A stretch of 64,000 bases of DNA from assembly GCA_012184525.1 (NCBI GenBank), contig WOFQ01000012.1:434001-498000 (forward strand), given 5' to 3'. Source of the stretch: Xenoacremonium recifei (Eukaryota; Ascomycota; Sordariomycetes; Hypocreales; Nectriaceae). Under the pieces are notes generated by a model. That model worked only from the letters and a program-made list of their open reading frames with translations. It did no database searches and was not told the DNA's origin. The stretch's first letter is position 1, and the number at the start of each line of letters is the position of its first letter. The position numbers and the translations under genes were made by a program. Positions 1-11,198 of this stretch are shown here, piece after piece.

Positions 1-455
1 TACATCCTCCAGAGAACTATGGCTTCCTCCGCGATAATTTGATCCGCTATACCTTCTACCTCGTTACCGTCGTCGCCTTTCCTGGTAAGGCGCCCCATGT
101 CACGAAGAGGACCCGTGACTATCCAGCAGAACCGGCCCAGGTCTCTGCCATCCGCAAATAGGTTGTGCATGCTCTCCTGTGGATTCCGGAAAGCCGCAAG
201 TGTGTCGATTACCTCCCACGACTGCCTCTCGCATAAAATGTGCTTTTCCTTATCCGGAGGCGTGTCATGTACCAGAAAGGAAGACACTAACTCCGAGATA
301 GCCGCTCGAATGACATCGTTCGCCATAAATTCCACGAACTCCCGCTTATTGCGCCAGAAAATGCATAGCTCGGGAGGCTCAAAATCTTTGCAATCGTGCC
401 AGATGAGCTGCTGCATCTCGGGAAGGTCCGCATCCAGGTTAGAGAAATCAGCCAT
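1..455 (-). CDS. Hypothetical protein, 5'-complete but truncated by the window edge
   Basis: The frame opens at an ATG whose complement is at 453-455 and stays open to base 1, giving about 151 residues without a stop. I recognise no domain. The protein aligns by eye with the product of 1290-1964 on the same strand: both have the core PEL-x-I-x-WRN-x-x-EF-x-x-FM-x-ND followed by a similarly spaced acidic and hydrophobic stretch, then an RFCW motif. The two are therefore diverged tandem paralogues. There is no signal peptide or membrane segment in the visible part. Function is unknown, and the C-terminus lies outside the window. Confidence 0.55.
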   Translation of the reverse strand, partial: MADFSNLDADLPEMQQLIWHDCKDFEPPELCIFWRNKREFVEFMANDVIRAAISELVSSFLVHDTPPDKEKHILCERQSWEVIDTLAAFRNPQESMHNLFADGRDLGRFCWIVTGPLRDMGRLTRKGDDGNEVEGIADQIIAEEAIVLWRM

Positions 456-1289
456 GCTGACTAAAGAAAAGAGTTGGTAAAGTAATTGTGCAAAATGAAG
501 AGTATGGTGATGCTGTTGAGTGTTTCTTTGGTTGTGGTGGATGGATAGAGATATCAAGACCTCTTCGTGTTGTCTTTTCGCCTTTTAGGAGGGATATAAA
601 TATTTCCAACGGACGCTATAAGGGGCCAAGTGTTCTTTGAATTCGAAGAAATGTTTGCAAAAGATGACTTCGAGGCGTTGTTCATCAGAACGCGATTCAT
701 TTATCATCCGTAGGGCTGTGCCCAATACACAATATGCTGTCTCACAAATCTTCCAGGGACATAATATTTTATATTTATTTGGCATTATTTCGTATAATTT
801 TAAGGCCAATTGGCCTTGAATCCCGAAACCTCTGTACAGCTCTAAACCTCAAAAGCCCTCTGTCAGTAAATCCTGTAGTAAATTAACGAGCCCTCCTTCT
901 TTACTATAACTGCTGAGTACCGTTAGTTAAATCCTTCCTAAATTAATTAGACGGTTATTATAAAAGTTAGATAAGGATGTAAATATAGGGTTTTAGTTCA
1001 TGGTAATATAAATATTCTGTTCTAATATAAGACTGAGGCTTGAAGATCTACTCTAGTAATCCCCCAAAACGCAATATATCCTTAATAAGTCTTTGAGCCT
1101 ATAGCATGTCGGCAGAGGAAATTAAAAAATGTCGCTAGCTTTGCACAGGTTAAGTGACAGTATAAGACTTCACGTTGCCTTCACGTGCTGGCAATTTAAT
1201 AGGAATCTTAAAATCTAATCAGATGTTCCTATTTTATTCTATAAAGTAGGTTAGCATTGTAAGTCTTAAAACATAGGCAAGCGTAAGAT
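456..1289. other. Intergenic, AT-rich in its second half
   Basis: There is no supportable gene here. From about 830 to 1280 the DNA is conspicuously AT-rich and full of TpA steps, unlike the flanking genes. This could be old repeat DNA decayed by RIP-type C-to-T mutation, or just a relaxed 3' flank. I did not count dinucleotides exactly. Confidence 0.4.
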
Positions 1290-1964
1290 TTACCGATACT
1301 CATCTCGGCTCATCTTACGGAGGAGAGGGGCCCTACCATATCGTCGCCCCCGAGGGGTTGTCATCCATTCACACCCCAAGCCCTCAAAGATCTCCCATCC
1401 AGACTCCGGTGTTATCCTGCAAGATTCATCGACGTAGACATCCTCGCGCTTGTTCTGGTATCTCGATTCTATATCAACGATTTCCTGTGACGTCTCATTT
1501 GGTATCATCGATTGCATCTTATCTCTTACCGTATAATTATCCTTGTACAACCTCGCAAGGCACATGGCCTCATTTGCTAAGATTTCTGCCTTAAACTTGT
1601 TCAAATACCCGTGGTTCAGACTAGGAAGACGTTCCCAGTACCTCAAAATAGGCAAGACCTGCCAGCAAAAGCGCGCCAAATGGTCGGACAGAGTCCAAGT
1701 AGTCTTGTTGGAGTTCTCCTCAGTGTGTCTAACAGCAAGCTCTTTCCTGTACAAAGACTCAGCCGTGAGGTTAACCATGGCGCTATACCAATAAGGGCGC
1801 TTCTCGGAGTCGGGAACCTCGTGGTACGCTAGATAAGACAACACCAACTCCAAGACAGCCTTCTGAACCGAATCGTTGTCCATGAAAATGTCGAACTCTT
1901 TCTCGTTGCGCCAGAGAATTTTCAGCTCAGGAATACCGTGGCTGGAGGGAGACTTACGATCCAT
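1290..1964 (-). CDS. Hypothetical protein, paralogue of the gene at the left edge
   Basis: A single-exon frame of 224 residues with an ATG at 1962-1964. No known domain is recognised. Residues 12-36 (PEL-x-I-x-WRN-x-x-EF-x-x-FM-x-ND) and the later RFCW motif match the protein encoded at 1-455. The C-terminal third is basic and ends in a short Arg-rich tail. There is no signal peptide or transmembrane segment. Same strand, same size class and adjacency point to tandem duplication followed by divergence. Function is unknown. I am fairly sure it is a gene because of the uninterrupted frame and the shared motif. Confidence 0.6.
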   Translation of the reverse strand: MDRKSPSSHGIPELKILWRNEKEFDIFMDNDSVQKAVLELVLSYLAYHEVPDSEKRPYWYSAMVNLTAESLYRKELAVRHTEENSNKTTWTLSDHLARFCWQVLPILRYWERLPSLNHGYLNKFKAEILANEAMCLARLYKDNYTVRDKMQSMIPNETSQEIVDIESRYQNKREDVYVDESCRITPESGWEIFEGLGCEWMTTPRGRRYGRAPLLRKMSRDEYR

Positions 1965-2444
1965 GTTGACTGGCTAGAGGTTAGTAAAATGATTGATAGA
2001 CCAGTTCGTGCTGTTAGACCTGGCTTTAGTGGGTGTTGAGTATGATGTGAATGTTTTGAAGGATCAAATGGGCCTGTTTCTTAATGAGCACTCGACACTG
2101 AACAATCTCATTGTTCCAGAAAAAAAAAACAACCCTCTTGCCAGTACAACATGACTTTGAATCTGCACAGGCGCACAATGAATAAGTTCAAGGACATTTA
2201 CGCACTTGGTCTGCACGGGAACAAAATATTCTATACTCATTTACCCTTTGTCCCGTCTTATATTAACGAAGTCCCCATAGCCTACTAACCATCCTTTGTT
2301 CTGTGGCCCCCTCAGACCACGCGACATTTCATACCACCAATCATCCTTTGTTCCGTCTTCCTTCTCCGGACCCCTTGCCGCGACGACAGCTTGACTTTGA
2401 CAGCAAGGGGTGCTTCAAAAAGAGTTCAATAATAGGAGACACAC
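1965..2444. other. Intergenic, no feature seen
   Basis: Upstream flank of the 1290-1964 gene and downstream flank of the phosphotransferase-like gene. It contains a short poly-A tract near 2119 and no coding frame I can support. Confidence 0.4.
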
Positions 2445-3752
2445 TTAATAGTCCACCGTCGTCGTGGACGGTGTTTTCATTTGGAGCGCCTCCTCCAAGC
2501 GTATACATACCCCCCTCTCAACTGAATCGACCCAGACAATGATTTTTCTCAAAGAGAGATCCAGGGCGCATCTCTCAACTGCTCGCAGGAAGTCGACTTT
2601 AATGTTACTGTCAGTGACCAGGCTATCCCACGCAGGCCACAATTCCCGAAGGCGGTTGGTATAAACTTCCCGGAGCTGGGAGAGTTCAAGTGTCCCTCTC
2701 GAGGAGAAGGTCTGAATTTCTGGTTCTCGGACAACATCACAGCCGCTGGTGGCCGAGACAGCTGTGTCGGGATTCTAGCCCGCGACACCACGTTCTCTGC
2801 GGATGTGTGCGCCGTATTGATCGGGCCCCTGAAGAAAACGTGGAAATTGGGTGGCCAGCCACAGGGGCATGGCTGAAACGCATTCCCAGTCCACGATGCC
2901 AGTGATGTTGTTGTCGCAGCTGACCAGGATGTTGTTAAGTGACAGGTCCTGATGCCAGAGAAGAGAACGTTCACTGGGGTGGCATATTGATGGAAAGACT
3001 TTGGGTAGCAGGCCCTTGAGGCGAGCCGCTACTTGGAGCCGAAGGGCGGCCTCCGAGTACTCATACTCATTACTCGCCCCTCTGCCGCAAGCCAGATGGC
3101 CATTCCCGACCTGGGAACGTGTAGTACTCTTGATGATGATGTCAAGATAGGCGCTCAGCCAGTCATGGCTGGAGCGGAAGGGGCCTCGGTGTATGGTGAG
3201 GTCCTCGCAGGTGAAGAAAGGCTTGGAGACGAGTATGTCGGGCTCGTACATGGCGGTTGAGATGCTTTCATCGGGGTCTTGGTCGTGGAGGAGTGTGCCG
3301 ATGCCACGAAACGGAGGTCCGGCTGCGGAAGCGCCCAAGAGCTGTGCCTGGTACTCAGCCACTCTCCTCACAAGCACTTTCTTGTCGGACAGGGGCATCT
3401 CGTCCCAGAGGCTCTTAGCGGCAACACCGATCATGCGATACATCATGATCCATTCTGCGCCGATCTCGTTCTCGTCGCTTTCGTCGTAGGCAAACACCTT
3501 GGGAACGGGGATGTCGGTGAACTGCTGAACCCAGTTGAGGGTGGCCACCTCACCCTTGGTCTTGTGCTCGGGATCGACGGGAAGGGCGATGCGGATGATG
3601 AGCCTTGCTTCAGGCTCTGTGACCCTCTTGATGAGATACAGGCGGTTGAAGGAGCCCGCCGCAAAGAACGTGACGATGCACTTGGTTCTGAGTATTCGTT
3701 GGCAGAGGGATTGAATCCCTCGCTCGTCTGGTTGCTTTGCCGAGGTTGACAT
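2445..3752 (-). CDS. Aminoglycoside phosphotransferase (APH)-family kinase-like protein, frame interrupted by TAG
   Basis: The ATG at 3750-3752 opens a frame with the APH fold signature of PF01636: the Brenner motif HQDLSLNN (about residues 267-274) and the metal-binding GIVDWE (about 285-290). Fungal members are putative small-molecule kinases of unknown substrate, and nothing here shows antibiotic resistance. The frame meets a TAG at 2775-2777 after 325 codons. The same frame then runs open for another 109 codons to 2445 and encodes the expected family C-terminus (REVYTNRLRELWPAW and a helical tail). Either a short intron removes the TAG (for example a 66-nt GTGGTG...GAG interval, which has a weak donor) or the gene is a recent nonsense pseudogene. 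The 5' two thirds look fully functional. Confidence 0.65.
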
Positions 3753-4196
3753 GACGGCTGGTCGAGTTGGATGATGGGTGGAGGAAGAGGAAAAGGGAGA
3801 ATTGCAAACGAAGGTGGGAATTTATGGACATCAGATTTGGTGATGGTGATTCAGGTGTGGGTACCACGTTTGACTATGATTTTCTGAATGGAAAATGAGA
3901 TCTGACTTCGAATGGCGGGCATAAACCGAAGAGCGATCAGGAAATGGATCAAAGTACACCATGAGAAGCCCCTGGGTTTGGTTTCTGATACACCATGAAC
4001 ACGTCCAGTGTGCTTTGAAGAGCCGTCGAGAATCATGGAATGTATTAAAATGTTGATTTAATTATAAGAAACCTCGGCCTTTGCTAAAAATGGGATGAGG
4101 TCGCCAAACACACATTCACTGCTTTCGCGCCAGACAGAAAGTCAAGTTGCTGAACCAGATTTTACATATTAACCAACGCAATTGACTTTTGGCTTT
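3753..4196. other. Intergenic, no feature seen
   Basis: Upstream region of the APH-like gene. No coding frame or clear motif can be supported. Confidence 0.4.
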
Positions 4197-5358
4197 CTAC
4201 TGCATTAAATGACTTGATGGTTTCAGACCTGGAACAAGCTCTAAAGATTTTGTCTCTTTGTTTAGAACAAATTTGAGCATCCCGTGGTAGTGGGTTGATC
4301 CCAAAGCGAATGAGCTAATATCACCAGTCAGTGAATAGTCCTCGGTGGGTGAATGTTCGTCTAAAATGGGTGCCCAATGCAATGTTGGTTATACACACAA
4401 TGGTTAAATTGACACCAGCATGGCTTTCAACTTATCTCTGTTAATCAAGCCATGGACACCATGACCTCACTCTTCTGCTATCAATATTCTTTCACCTGAT
4501 CCTCACCAAAGTAACTCAAGAAGACTGAAACATCATAAATATCTCTTGCGCAAATTTCTTTTGCTTTTTTGGCTGGTAACGCGGTTGTGTCGTTAATGCA
4601 ATCTGCATCCTTCTCATCATCTTGGATGACCACCGGTTCCATAGATGTCCCCATATCAAGTTCTTCGTCATCAAGGTCCGGTGATTCGAGCCGTAGTCCT
4701 TTCTTCGTTTTGACCTTCTTAGCTCCGGTAGGCATGTTAACCGTGCTCATCTCAGTAATGCTTCGTGCTATGACGCCACTTCCTGGATCCTTAGGCCTCG
4801 ACCTGTCGCAGGCGTATTCCGCCGGTAGGATCGTATCGGGTATCCTCTCCAGCGTCCGCAAGGCCGAGATGGTCAAGGAACGCGAAGACAGAGAAAAGGC
4901 TCCACGAGAACGAATTCGCAAAGCCCGTGGCGAGGACGACGATGAAGATGAACAGGAACAGGAAGACGAGGCAACAGCCGAATCCACGAACGACCAGCAG
5001 GACAACGAAACACCGACGGCCGCAGCCGGTTAATACCACCCTGTAAATGAGGATATCTGGGCAACACTCACATCGGCTACTACTGCACCCGCAGAGCAGA
5101 CAAACAGAACGCCTACAGCTGTTTGGATCGCCTCTCATAATACGCATGCTAGTCGAAGATGCGGTGCAACGCCTGAGGGAGGAATGTCCCGACCTCATCA
5201 TCAATCGTATGCTTCCTATCGCACGAGATGCTGCGCACTTCAAGGATGCCTTTGGCCCTCAACGAGCGCTCAGTCTCTTCGAACGATTGGACAACCTTAG
5301 ACAGCCGAGCATTGTCCTGGGCCGTAGCTATCGAGCAGAGGGAAAAGTGGCAGATTAG
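4197..5358. other. Region of short unassigned coding fragments on both strands
   Basis: Several stretches read like protein but do not join into one gene. On the minus strand, 4197-4382 ends in a plausible tail (FALGSTHYHG, then a stop), and 4481-4770 encodes an acidic fragment ending FLSYFGEDQVKEY. On the plus strand, 4800-5033 encodes a basic then very acidic low-complexity segment (EREDREKAPRERIRKARGED), and 5150-5358 a fragment starting near LVEDAVQRLREECPD. I could not find splice sites that connect them in phase. They could be remains of a transposon or decayed gene, or exons of a gene I fail to assemble. No family is recognised. Confidence 0.25.
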
Positions 5359-5938
5359 GCCTGCGAGTACTTCTACCAGGCATAAATATCAGTCGTTAAA
5401 GCCTAGGGAACGCCAGCTTTAACTGCAATCCGGCGATAGATATGTAGAAGCTATAATATCAATTACCAGGCAGCATTTACCTAAATCCGTGAGTCGCTGC
5501 AGTATTAGTTTGGAATATCAGTTGCAAATACGGTGAACGCACGACTCGTGCGCGATTTGATAGTTCACCTATACAGATCAGCGCCAATTATAAACGCGAA
5601 AGACCTGACGAAGAGAGGAACGACACTGATCGTCGTGCCCTAATCTGTTGTTTCCAAACTTCATTTAGCACCGGATTTGGTCCGAATGCGTTCCAATACG
5701 GTACGTTGAGGTCTGCATTAGGGTATACGTTTAAGAGTCTGGCACAGATCTCTCCTTAAATGCGCTTCTCACGCACCATCATCAAAGGTGAATGAGGGCA
5801 CGAATTTCTGTCAATCACGAGGAAATATGCTGCTTTTACGTGGCATGTTTTGAGTGGTATGGAACAAGAATAAGCACATAGTCACTGACTTGCCTCGACT
5901 TCCTGTCATCAATGATTGTGGCAGACACCCCATGGGTC
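5359..5938. other. Intergenic, no feature seen
   Basis: 3' flank of the permease gene; no supportable frame. Confidence 0.4.
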
Positions 5939-7993
5939 TTACGCGACGATAAGCCACATCCGCTCTAAAAGGTTGCGTGCCTGGGGCTTCACCCACTCAC
6001 TCTCCATCACATCGACTTCGGCCTTTCCACTCAAGAGATCCATTTCACCTAGCGATTGTATCTTGGTTCTCTTAACCACCTTCCAGAAAGTACCCAAACA
6101 GACGAAGATCCTAACAAATGTTATTTTCTTCATTAAAAGTCAGGTTTTCGTAGCGCACGTACGGAATGCCAATATATGAGACCAAGAAGTCACTCGTGTT
6201 CCAATTCCCGGTCATGAATACTGGGAAGCCGTTGAAAATAAGAAGTATCGTGAAAAATACCATGGTTGTCCAAGCGAGATACGGTTGGAATGGTCCTCGA
6301 AACCAGATATTCTGGTCCGTAAGCCCTTGGACTTGCTGAGCCTTGTGGAAACGAACAAAGGCAACGCATATGGAGATCCAAGTCAGAAGCCCGGCAACAG
6401 TTGTGAGATTTGCAAACTATCTTAGATGTAAGTCTCGAGCCCGCACATCCGGGAAGGGAATATACCCAGAGAAAAACAGTTGAGCCTGCAACAGAAACCG
6501 TCATATAAGTCAACAAAGAAATGGATCCTGTTACCAGAACACAATAGATCGGGACGCCACTAGCGGTGAATTAGTCACAGTACCTCGGGCTAGTGATTGT
6601 ATTCGTACGACTTGGTGCATTTGAGCAACTGCCTTGGTGCTTGGTCGTTTTGTGAGAGACCATAAAGATAACGGCTCCCTGTATAGAGAAACGCATTCGC
6701 TGACGAGAGTGCGGAGGTTAGGATTGCTGCATTAATGATATTGGGCAGCACTGTGATCCCAGAGTTGGTGATTCCGATGACCCATGGTGACCTTGCCGCA
6801 CCAGGCGCTTCTGCGGAGTTGGCTCCGAGGAGGTTCTGGTTGTTGGACGAGACAAGGCAGCTGATCGCCAAAGCTCCTAGCACGTAAAAGAAAAGAATAC
6901 GATATATAACTCGTCGAACTGCTTTCGGGATGTTTCTTCGGGGATCCTGAGCCTCACCGCTGGCTGCGGCAATCATTTCCACTCCGGCGTATGTAAAAGC
7001 AGCGTATACAAGAACTTTGAAAAGGCCGAGGAACCGACCCGTCGCGCCTGTTGCGGGAGAAAATTCTTTCATGACTGCAGATCATATGAGCTTTAATGTC
7101 ATTGTATTCCTGCGAAAAGATGATGTGATACCTCCGGGATTCTTCCAGTATCGAAATCCAAGTCGGTCATGATTTGGTCCTCCTCCTAGTATGATCACAA
7201 CTGAAAGGATTAATAACCCTAGTATTGTGATCAATTTTATGGAGGCAAAGCAGAACTCGGCTTCCCCGAAAACACCCACAGCTAGGGTATTCAGGAGCAT
7301 AATGACCAATATCATTATCGTGATCCAAACCGCGGGCTTGGGATGTCAGTGCGTTTCGTAATAAAAAGGCCGTGGAGGACGCCTACTGAAATTCCTCGGG
7401 CACCTGGCCAATAATCGATGAGAATTGCCGCTGCACTGAGATCTAGGCAGACGACAATAGCGCAGAAGTACCAATTCTAGGAGGAGGTTAAGGAAATAAT
7501 GAGATTATTGTTCGGGAATGCTTACATTCCACCCAACAGCAAAACCAAGCGCTGGATCGACAAATCGATGGCAAAACTGTGGAATTGCTCCCGGAATGGG
7601 AAGCCAGGTTGCCATCTCGCCGAGGGAAATCATCATCCCATATACGGCGAGGCCAGACATGGTAAATCCCAGAACAAGGCTAAGCGGCCCTGCAGAGGCT
7701 AATGAGGACCCAATCCCCAAGAACAAACTTGTACCAATACTTCCGCCTAAGCATTACAGAGCATCAGTAGCTGGAACGTCTAATATTTGAGTTAGTATTT
7801 ACCCAGGGCAATGAACTGCATATGCCGACTTTTCAATCTAGAAAAATCGTCAGTGAGGATATGAAGGGGAGTTCTTCCGACAAATCAACCTTCTCTCAAC
7901 ATGCCCATACTTGGTAGTAGACGCAAGTATGATACTATGGCCTCCATCTTCAACTACCATGTCCAGAGGAGGGCTTTCGCGTTTGTGATCCAT
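5939..7993 (-). CDS. Amino-acid permease of the fungal AAT/YAT family (APC superfamily)
   Basis: A nine-exon model gives 546 residues. Exons run 7993-7890, 7837-7803, 7746-7526, 7476-7387, 7336-7132, 7074-6609, 6559-6466, 6416-6163 and 6110-5939; introns are 49-57 nt and every junction keeps phase. The protein shows the family N-terminus with the FIALGGSIGT motif (here GGSIGTSLFLG), then GWNNWYFCAI, FTYAGVEMIAAASGEAQDPR and about twelve hydrophobic segments, ending in a cytosolic tail. Members are plasma-membrane proton symporters for amino acids; the substrate here is unknown. It is divergent from the Zn2Cys6 regulator at 8574, which suggests control by it. Read without splicing the gene looks broken, but spliced it appears intact. 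Confidence 0.9.
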
Positions 7994-8573
7994 GAGGGTA
8001 AAAAGAATTTCGACTGAGTCGAGGATATACGCAAGAAAAAGCTTCTGTTGAAGGGCGAGACAGCATTGAGAGAGCGGAGCTCGTTGACTACTTAAATATC
8101 ACATCCGAAGGTGTTGTCAGTCAGTTCAACTCAAAAACAGGCAGGGTAGATGGCCCGAAGCTGTCCCAATTCAAGGCCATGCGCCTATTCAGAAGGCCTC
8201 TTATCAGTTGAAGATACGATACGGCTAGTGCCCATGAGGCAGACATGCAAAGAAGAAGTTCATACCGAGCGACGATTGTCGTCTTAGAACGGGGCAAATC
8301 TTCCTTTTAAGGGCGTAGTGGCAACGGCTAATAATATTGGAGTAAGTCTATTCTCATGGTCCAATAAAACACAGGATAGCCACGCGAGTGAATTCCTCAC
8401 TATTCCTTTTCGAGGCCAAGAGGTAATTCATGCCGAGATGATGGCTCGAGTCAGGTGTCTGACGATAGGACCCATAGATAACAAGACGCGGGGTTGTCGA
8501 AGGATCCAGGCTATATAGCAGTCCGCTGATCCAGTTCCGTGGAGAAGTAGGGTGTCCAAATGAAACAAAATTG
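7994..8573. promoter_or_regulatory. Divergent promoter region of the permease and the Zn2Cys6 regulator
   Basis: This 580-bp gap separates two genes transcribed away from each other. It contains CCGAG at 8265-8269 and 8433-8437, the same pentamer (as CTCGG) that recurs in the thioesterase/ligase promoter at 11199-11984. Triplet CGG-type half-sites are the usual targets of Zn2Cys6 regulators, so these are candidate binding sites. No further element is clear. Confidence 0.4.
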
Positions 8574-10536
8574 ATGACGGTTGCCGAGCTGCGTATCTAT
8601 TGCTCATGGGATGGGGCGACGCGATCGAACCTTTACCGTAAGAGTCCCAACGGACAGTTTACAGCGATATATTGCTCCACTCTCCTGCTGACACGCCGCC
8701 AGGGCTGCTGGAAATGCCGAGCTAGAAAGGTCAAGGTATGAGTCTTCATGACCCTCATAGCCCCCTTCAATTTCAAGTCATTTCTTACTTACCGTTGCTA
8801 CCCGCGAAGTGCGATGAAACAAAGCCGAGCTGCTTAGCGTGCCGACGCATTGGTGTCGAGTGCGCAGGTTACGGGCAGAACTTCATCTGGGTTGAAGATG
8901 ATGGGACGATTGGCGTATCTCAGGGCCGGCGTGTCCTTTCATCTGGTACGAACTCAGTGAATCCTTTTCTTATCTCTGTCTTTGCATGTACACTGACCAT
9001 TTGAAGAATCCACGTGGAAAGGATTCGAGATTTTATCCTCGGATCTGGTGGACCTGCTGATAACCCAATGCGACGAGACGGCCGACGTTGCCAACAATAT
9101 GTCGACGATATTTTACCCCTCTTGCATAACGGCAACTCATAACCCATTCGCTGTAATCAAATTCGATACTTTATCTTATCAGAGACCCCAGACGGTCTCC
9201 GTCGCTGGGGTATGGAATGAATCGTCAAGTCTGATCATACCGGGCATGACGACTTTCCCACAATGGACTCATGATGAGAAGTTCTTATTTCACCATTACG
9301 TTAACCATGTCGCTATCATTATGTTACCATACGAGCATCCCCGAAACATATGGAAGAGTCATTATCCCGCAATTGCTCTAGAAATGGCCTCAACGAGGCA
9401 GAACTTTCTGTCTAGGGCACTCCTAGCTCATGCGGCTTTTAATATCTCTCACCTACGCGGTCATGATGAAGGATTTCTACGACTGGGGTTGAAACAATAT
9501 GGCGAGGCTATGCAAGCCTTGATTGATGTTATCGGAAACGACGAGGTTGACTTCACTCCAATGATAGCCTCAATCATGACCCTCATGTTCGCAGAAGTAT
9601 GGAACAGATGACCTTTCCCCCGCTTCGCTTGAATTGATGTAACACATGGCTGACTGACTGTACTAGCTCTATAACGGTCTCTCTCGTTCTTGGAGACAGC
9701 ACTTTGAAGGAGCATGGACTCTCTTCAAGAAAAATTGCAAATCCCAGTTGTGGGCGTCCACCGAGATGGCACGTGTATCTCTCCAAAGTCTTAATATCAT
9801 TAAAATTATCGGCGATACGTCAAAGAGCGAGAACCCTCCAAAGAGAGAAACGAATTCTTACAACGAAGACGTGGAGCCGTCACCGATCTTTTCCACGTCT
9901 GACTTCGGGTTCACTATCGGGGCGCCAAAGACGATTCTGGATTGTATCGCGCGCATAACCAAGTTCCGAATGAAGAGAAAGCACGGATGCAAGAAAGATG
10001 TTAATGGGTTTTTGGCACGGGAACTGGCCTCACTCGGCCGATATCACAGGAAACTGCATCCAAAATATGATGATCTTGGAACTGATGGCTTTATCTTCGA
10101 CTCGAATGAAGACACTTTGGAAGACGAAAGCCCGGAAGCAATACACCAGAGGGAGGCCTTTATACATGCGACCTACATATATCTATATCGCTCTCTGCTA
10201 GACACCCCACCACATGCAGTAAAGTCCCACGTCGAGAGGACATTTGCGCATGTATCCGCTTTCTTTGCGAGTAGTAATGGCAACTTCTCCATATGGCCGG
10301 CTTTCATTGCCGCATCTGAGGCATACACGGACCATGACCTGGCAGAGGCAAGGCAATGGCTGGATTCAGCCACCTCTTTTGGAATTGGGAGTCGAGACTT
10401 GATGAGAAGAGTGCTTGAAGAGATTTGGCGCCGACGAGAAGCATTATCAGAAGCCTCCGGCCTGGAAAAAGGCTCTATTGGTATTGACTGGAGAGACGTA
10501 ATGCAAGAACTAGACTGCGATGTCTTACTAATCTAA
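8574..10536 (+). CDS. Zn2Cys6 transcription factor with fungal-specific regulatory domain
   Basis: A four-exon model (8574-8735, 8810-8945, 9007-9596, 9667-10536) gives 585 residues with all phases kept. The zinc cluster is split by intron 1: Cys45 and Cys48 lie in exon 1 (GCWKCRARKVK) and Cys55, 62, 65 and 72 in exon 2, giving the canonical C-x2-C-x6-C-x6-C-x2-C-x6-C. The remainder resembles the Fungal_trans_2 (PF11951) regulatory region, with the typical LLAHAAFNISHLRG stretch and a C-terminal helical half. It should act in the nucleus. It sits between the permease and the CoA-pathway genes and is likely their local regulator. The start is the least certain part: the 5' exon has no family match before the zinc cluster, so an extra upstream intron is possible. 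Confidence 0.88.
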
Positions 10537-10598
10537 GCAACCCTTTTATGTCCTCGATTATTGACTCTCTCTCTCATTCTCGCTAGCCTCATTCTTCT

Positions 10599-11198
10599 TC
10601 ATATGATCTGGCTCATCTCAGCAGCCCATTTGGGTTGGATATACAGCGCCGTGGCCTTTACAAGGTCCCGGCCATCATTTGCGTCTTGGATGGTGGCTTC
10701 TACAAAGGCTTTCCGACCCTCGATCTTTTTCGTCACAGCCTGTACCATGATAACACTGTTTACAGGAATTGGACTCTTGTACTGAAGATCCAATGTCGCT
10801 GTCACGGCGATTTTTCCAGGCAATCGCGGAAAGCATGCCCTCCCCATACACTCATCTAAGAGCACTGCAGATATTCCGCCATGGACGATTCCGGCATGCC
10901 CTGCCAGTTTACAACCGAGGTGATAGAAGACTAGGATTGAACCAGCATCATCATCCGTGAACACATAAGGTTCAATGATTGTTTCAGGCCCGGCTAGTGT
11001 TGCGCCTAAGAGACTGTATGGAAGATGCTCCGGCTTGATTGTTAACACAGACCGAGATGTTTGAACGTTCGAGGTTCGTTGCTGAAATTCGAGCGCATCA
11101 GGATGTTTGGCAACAATTGAATGAAGGTAATCGGAAGGATTTGAATCCTGAGGGCTGGAAGTCCCGCTTGGATTAGTGGTATCATTGGAGGCAGTCAT
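10599..11198 (-). CDS. Hotdog-fold thioesterase (PaaI / 4HBT superfamily)
   Basis: A single-exon gene of 199 residues, ATG at 11196-11198. The hotdog core carries the helix motif HAGIVHGGISAVLLDE (about residues 99-114), with the HGG loop and the acidic residue used by PaaI-like acyl-CoA thioesterases, followed by the strand LDLQYKSPIPVNS. The first 40 residues are Ser/Thr-rich and probably disordered; no clear targeting signal is seen. It should hydrolyse an acyl-CoA to free acid and CoA. It is convergent with the regulator (62-bp gap) and divergent from the ligase/hydratase fusion at 11985, sharing that promoter. This placement suggests it releases the product of the fusion enzyme, or clears stalled CoA esters. 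Confidence 0.85.
   Translation of the reverse strand: MTASNDTTNPSGTSSPQDSNPSDYLHSIVAKHPDALEFQQRTSNVQTSRSVLTIKPEHLPYSLLGATLAGPETIIEPYVFTDDDAGSILVFYHLGCKLAGHAGIVHGGISAVLLDECMGRACFPRLPGKIAVTATLDLQYKSPIPVNSVIMVQAVTKKIEGRKAFVEATIQDANDGRDLVKATALYIQPKWAAEMSQII

Noticed and set aside
5939..7726. Permease seemed to be a broken pseudogene of separate pieces
   Set aside because: Eight short introns with good signals join all pieces in phase into a normal 546-residue protein.
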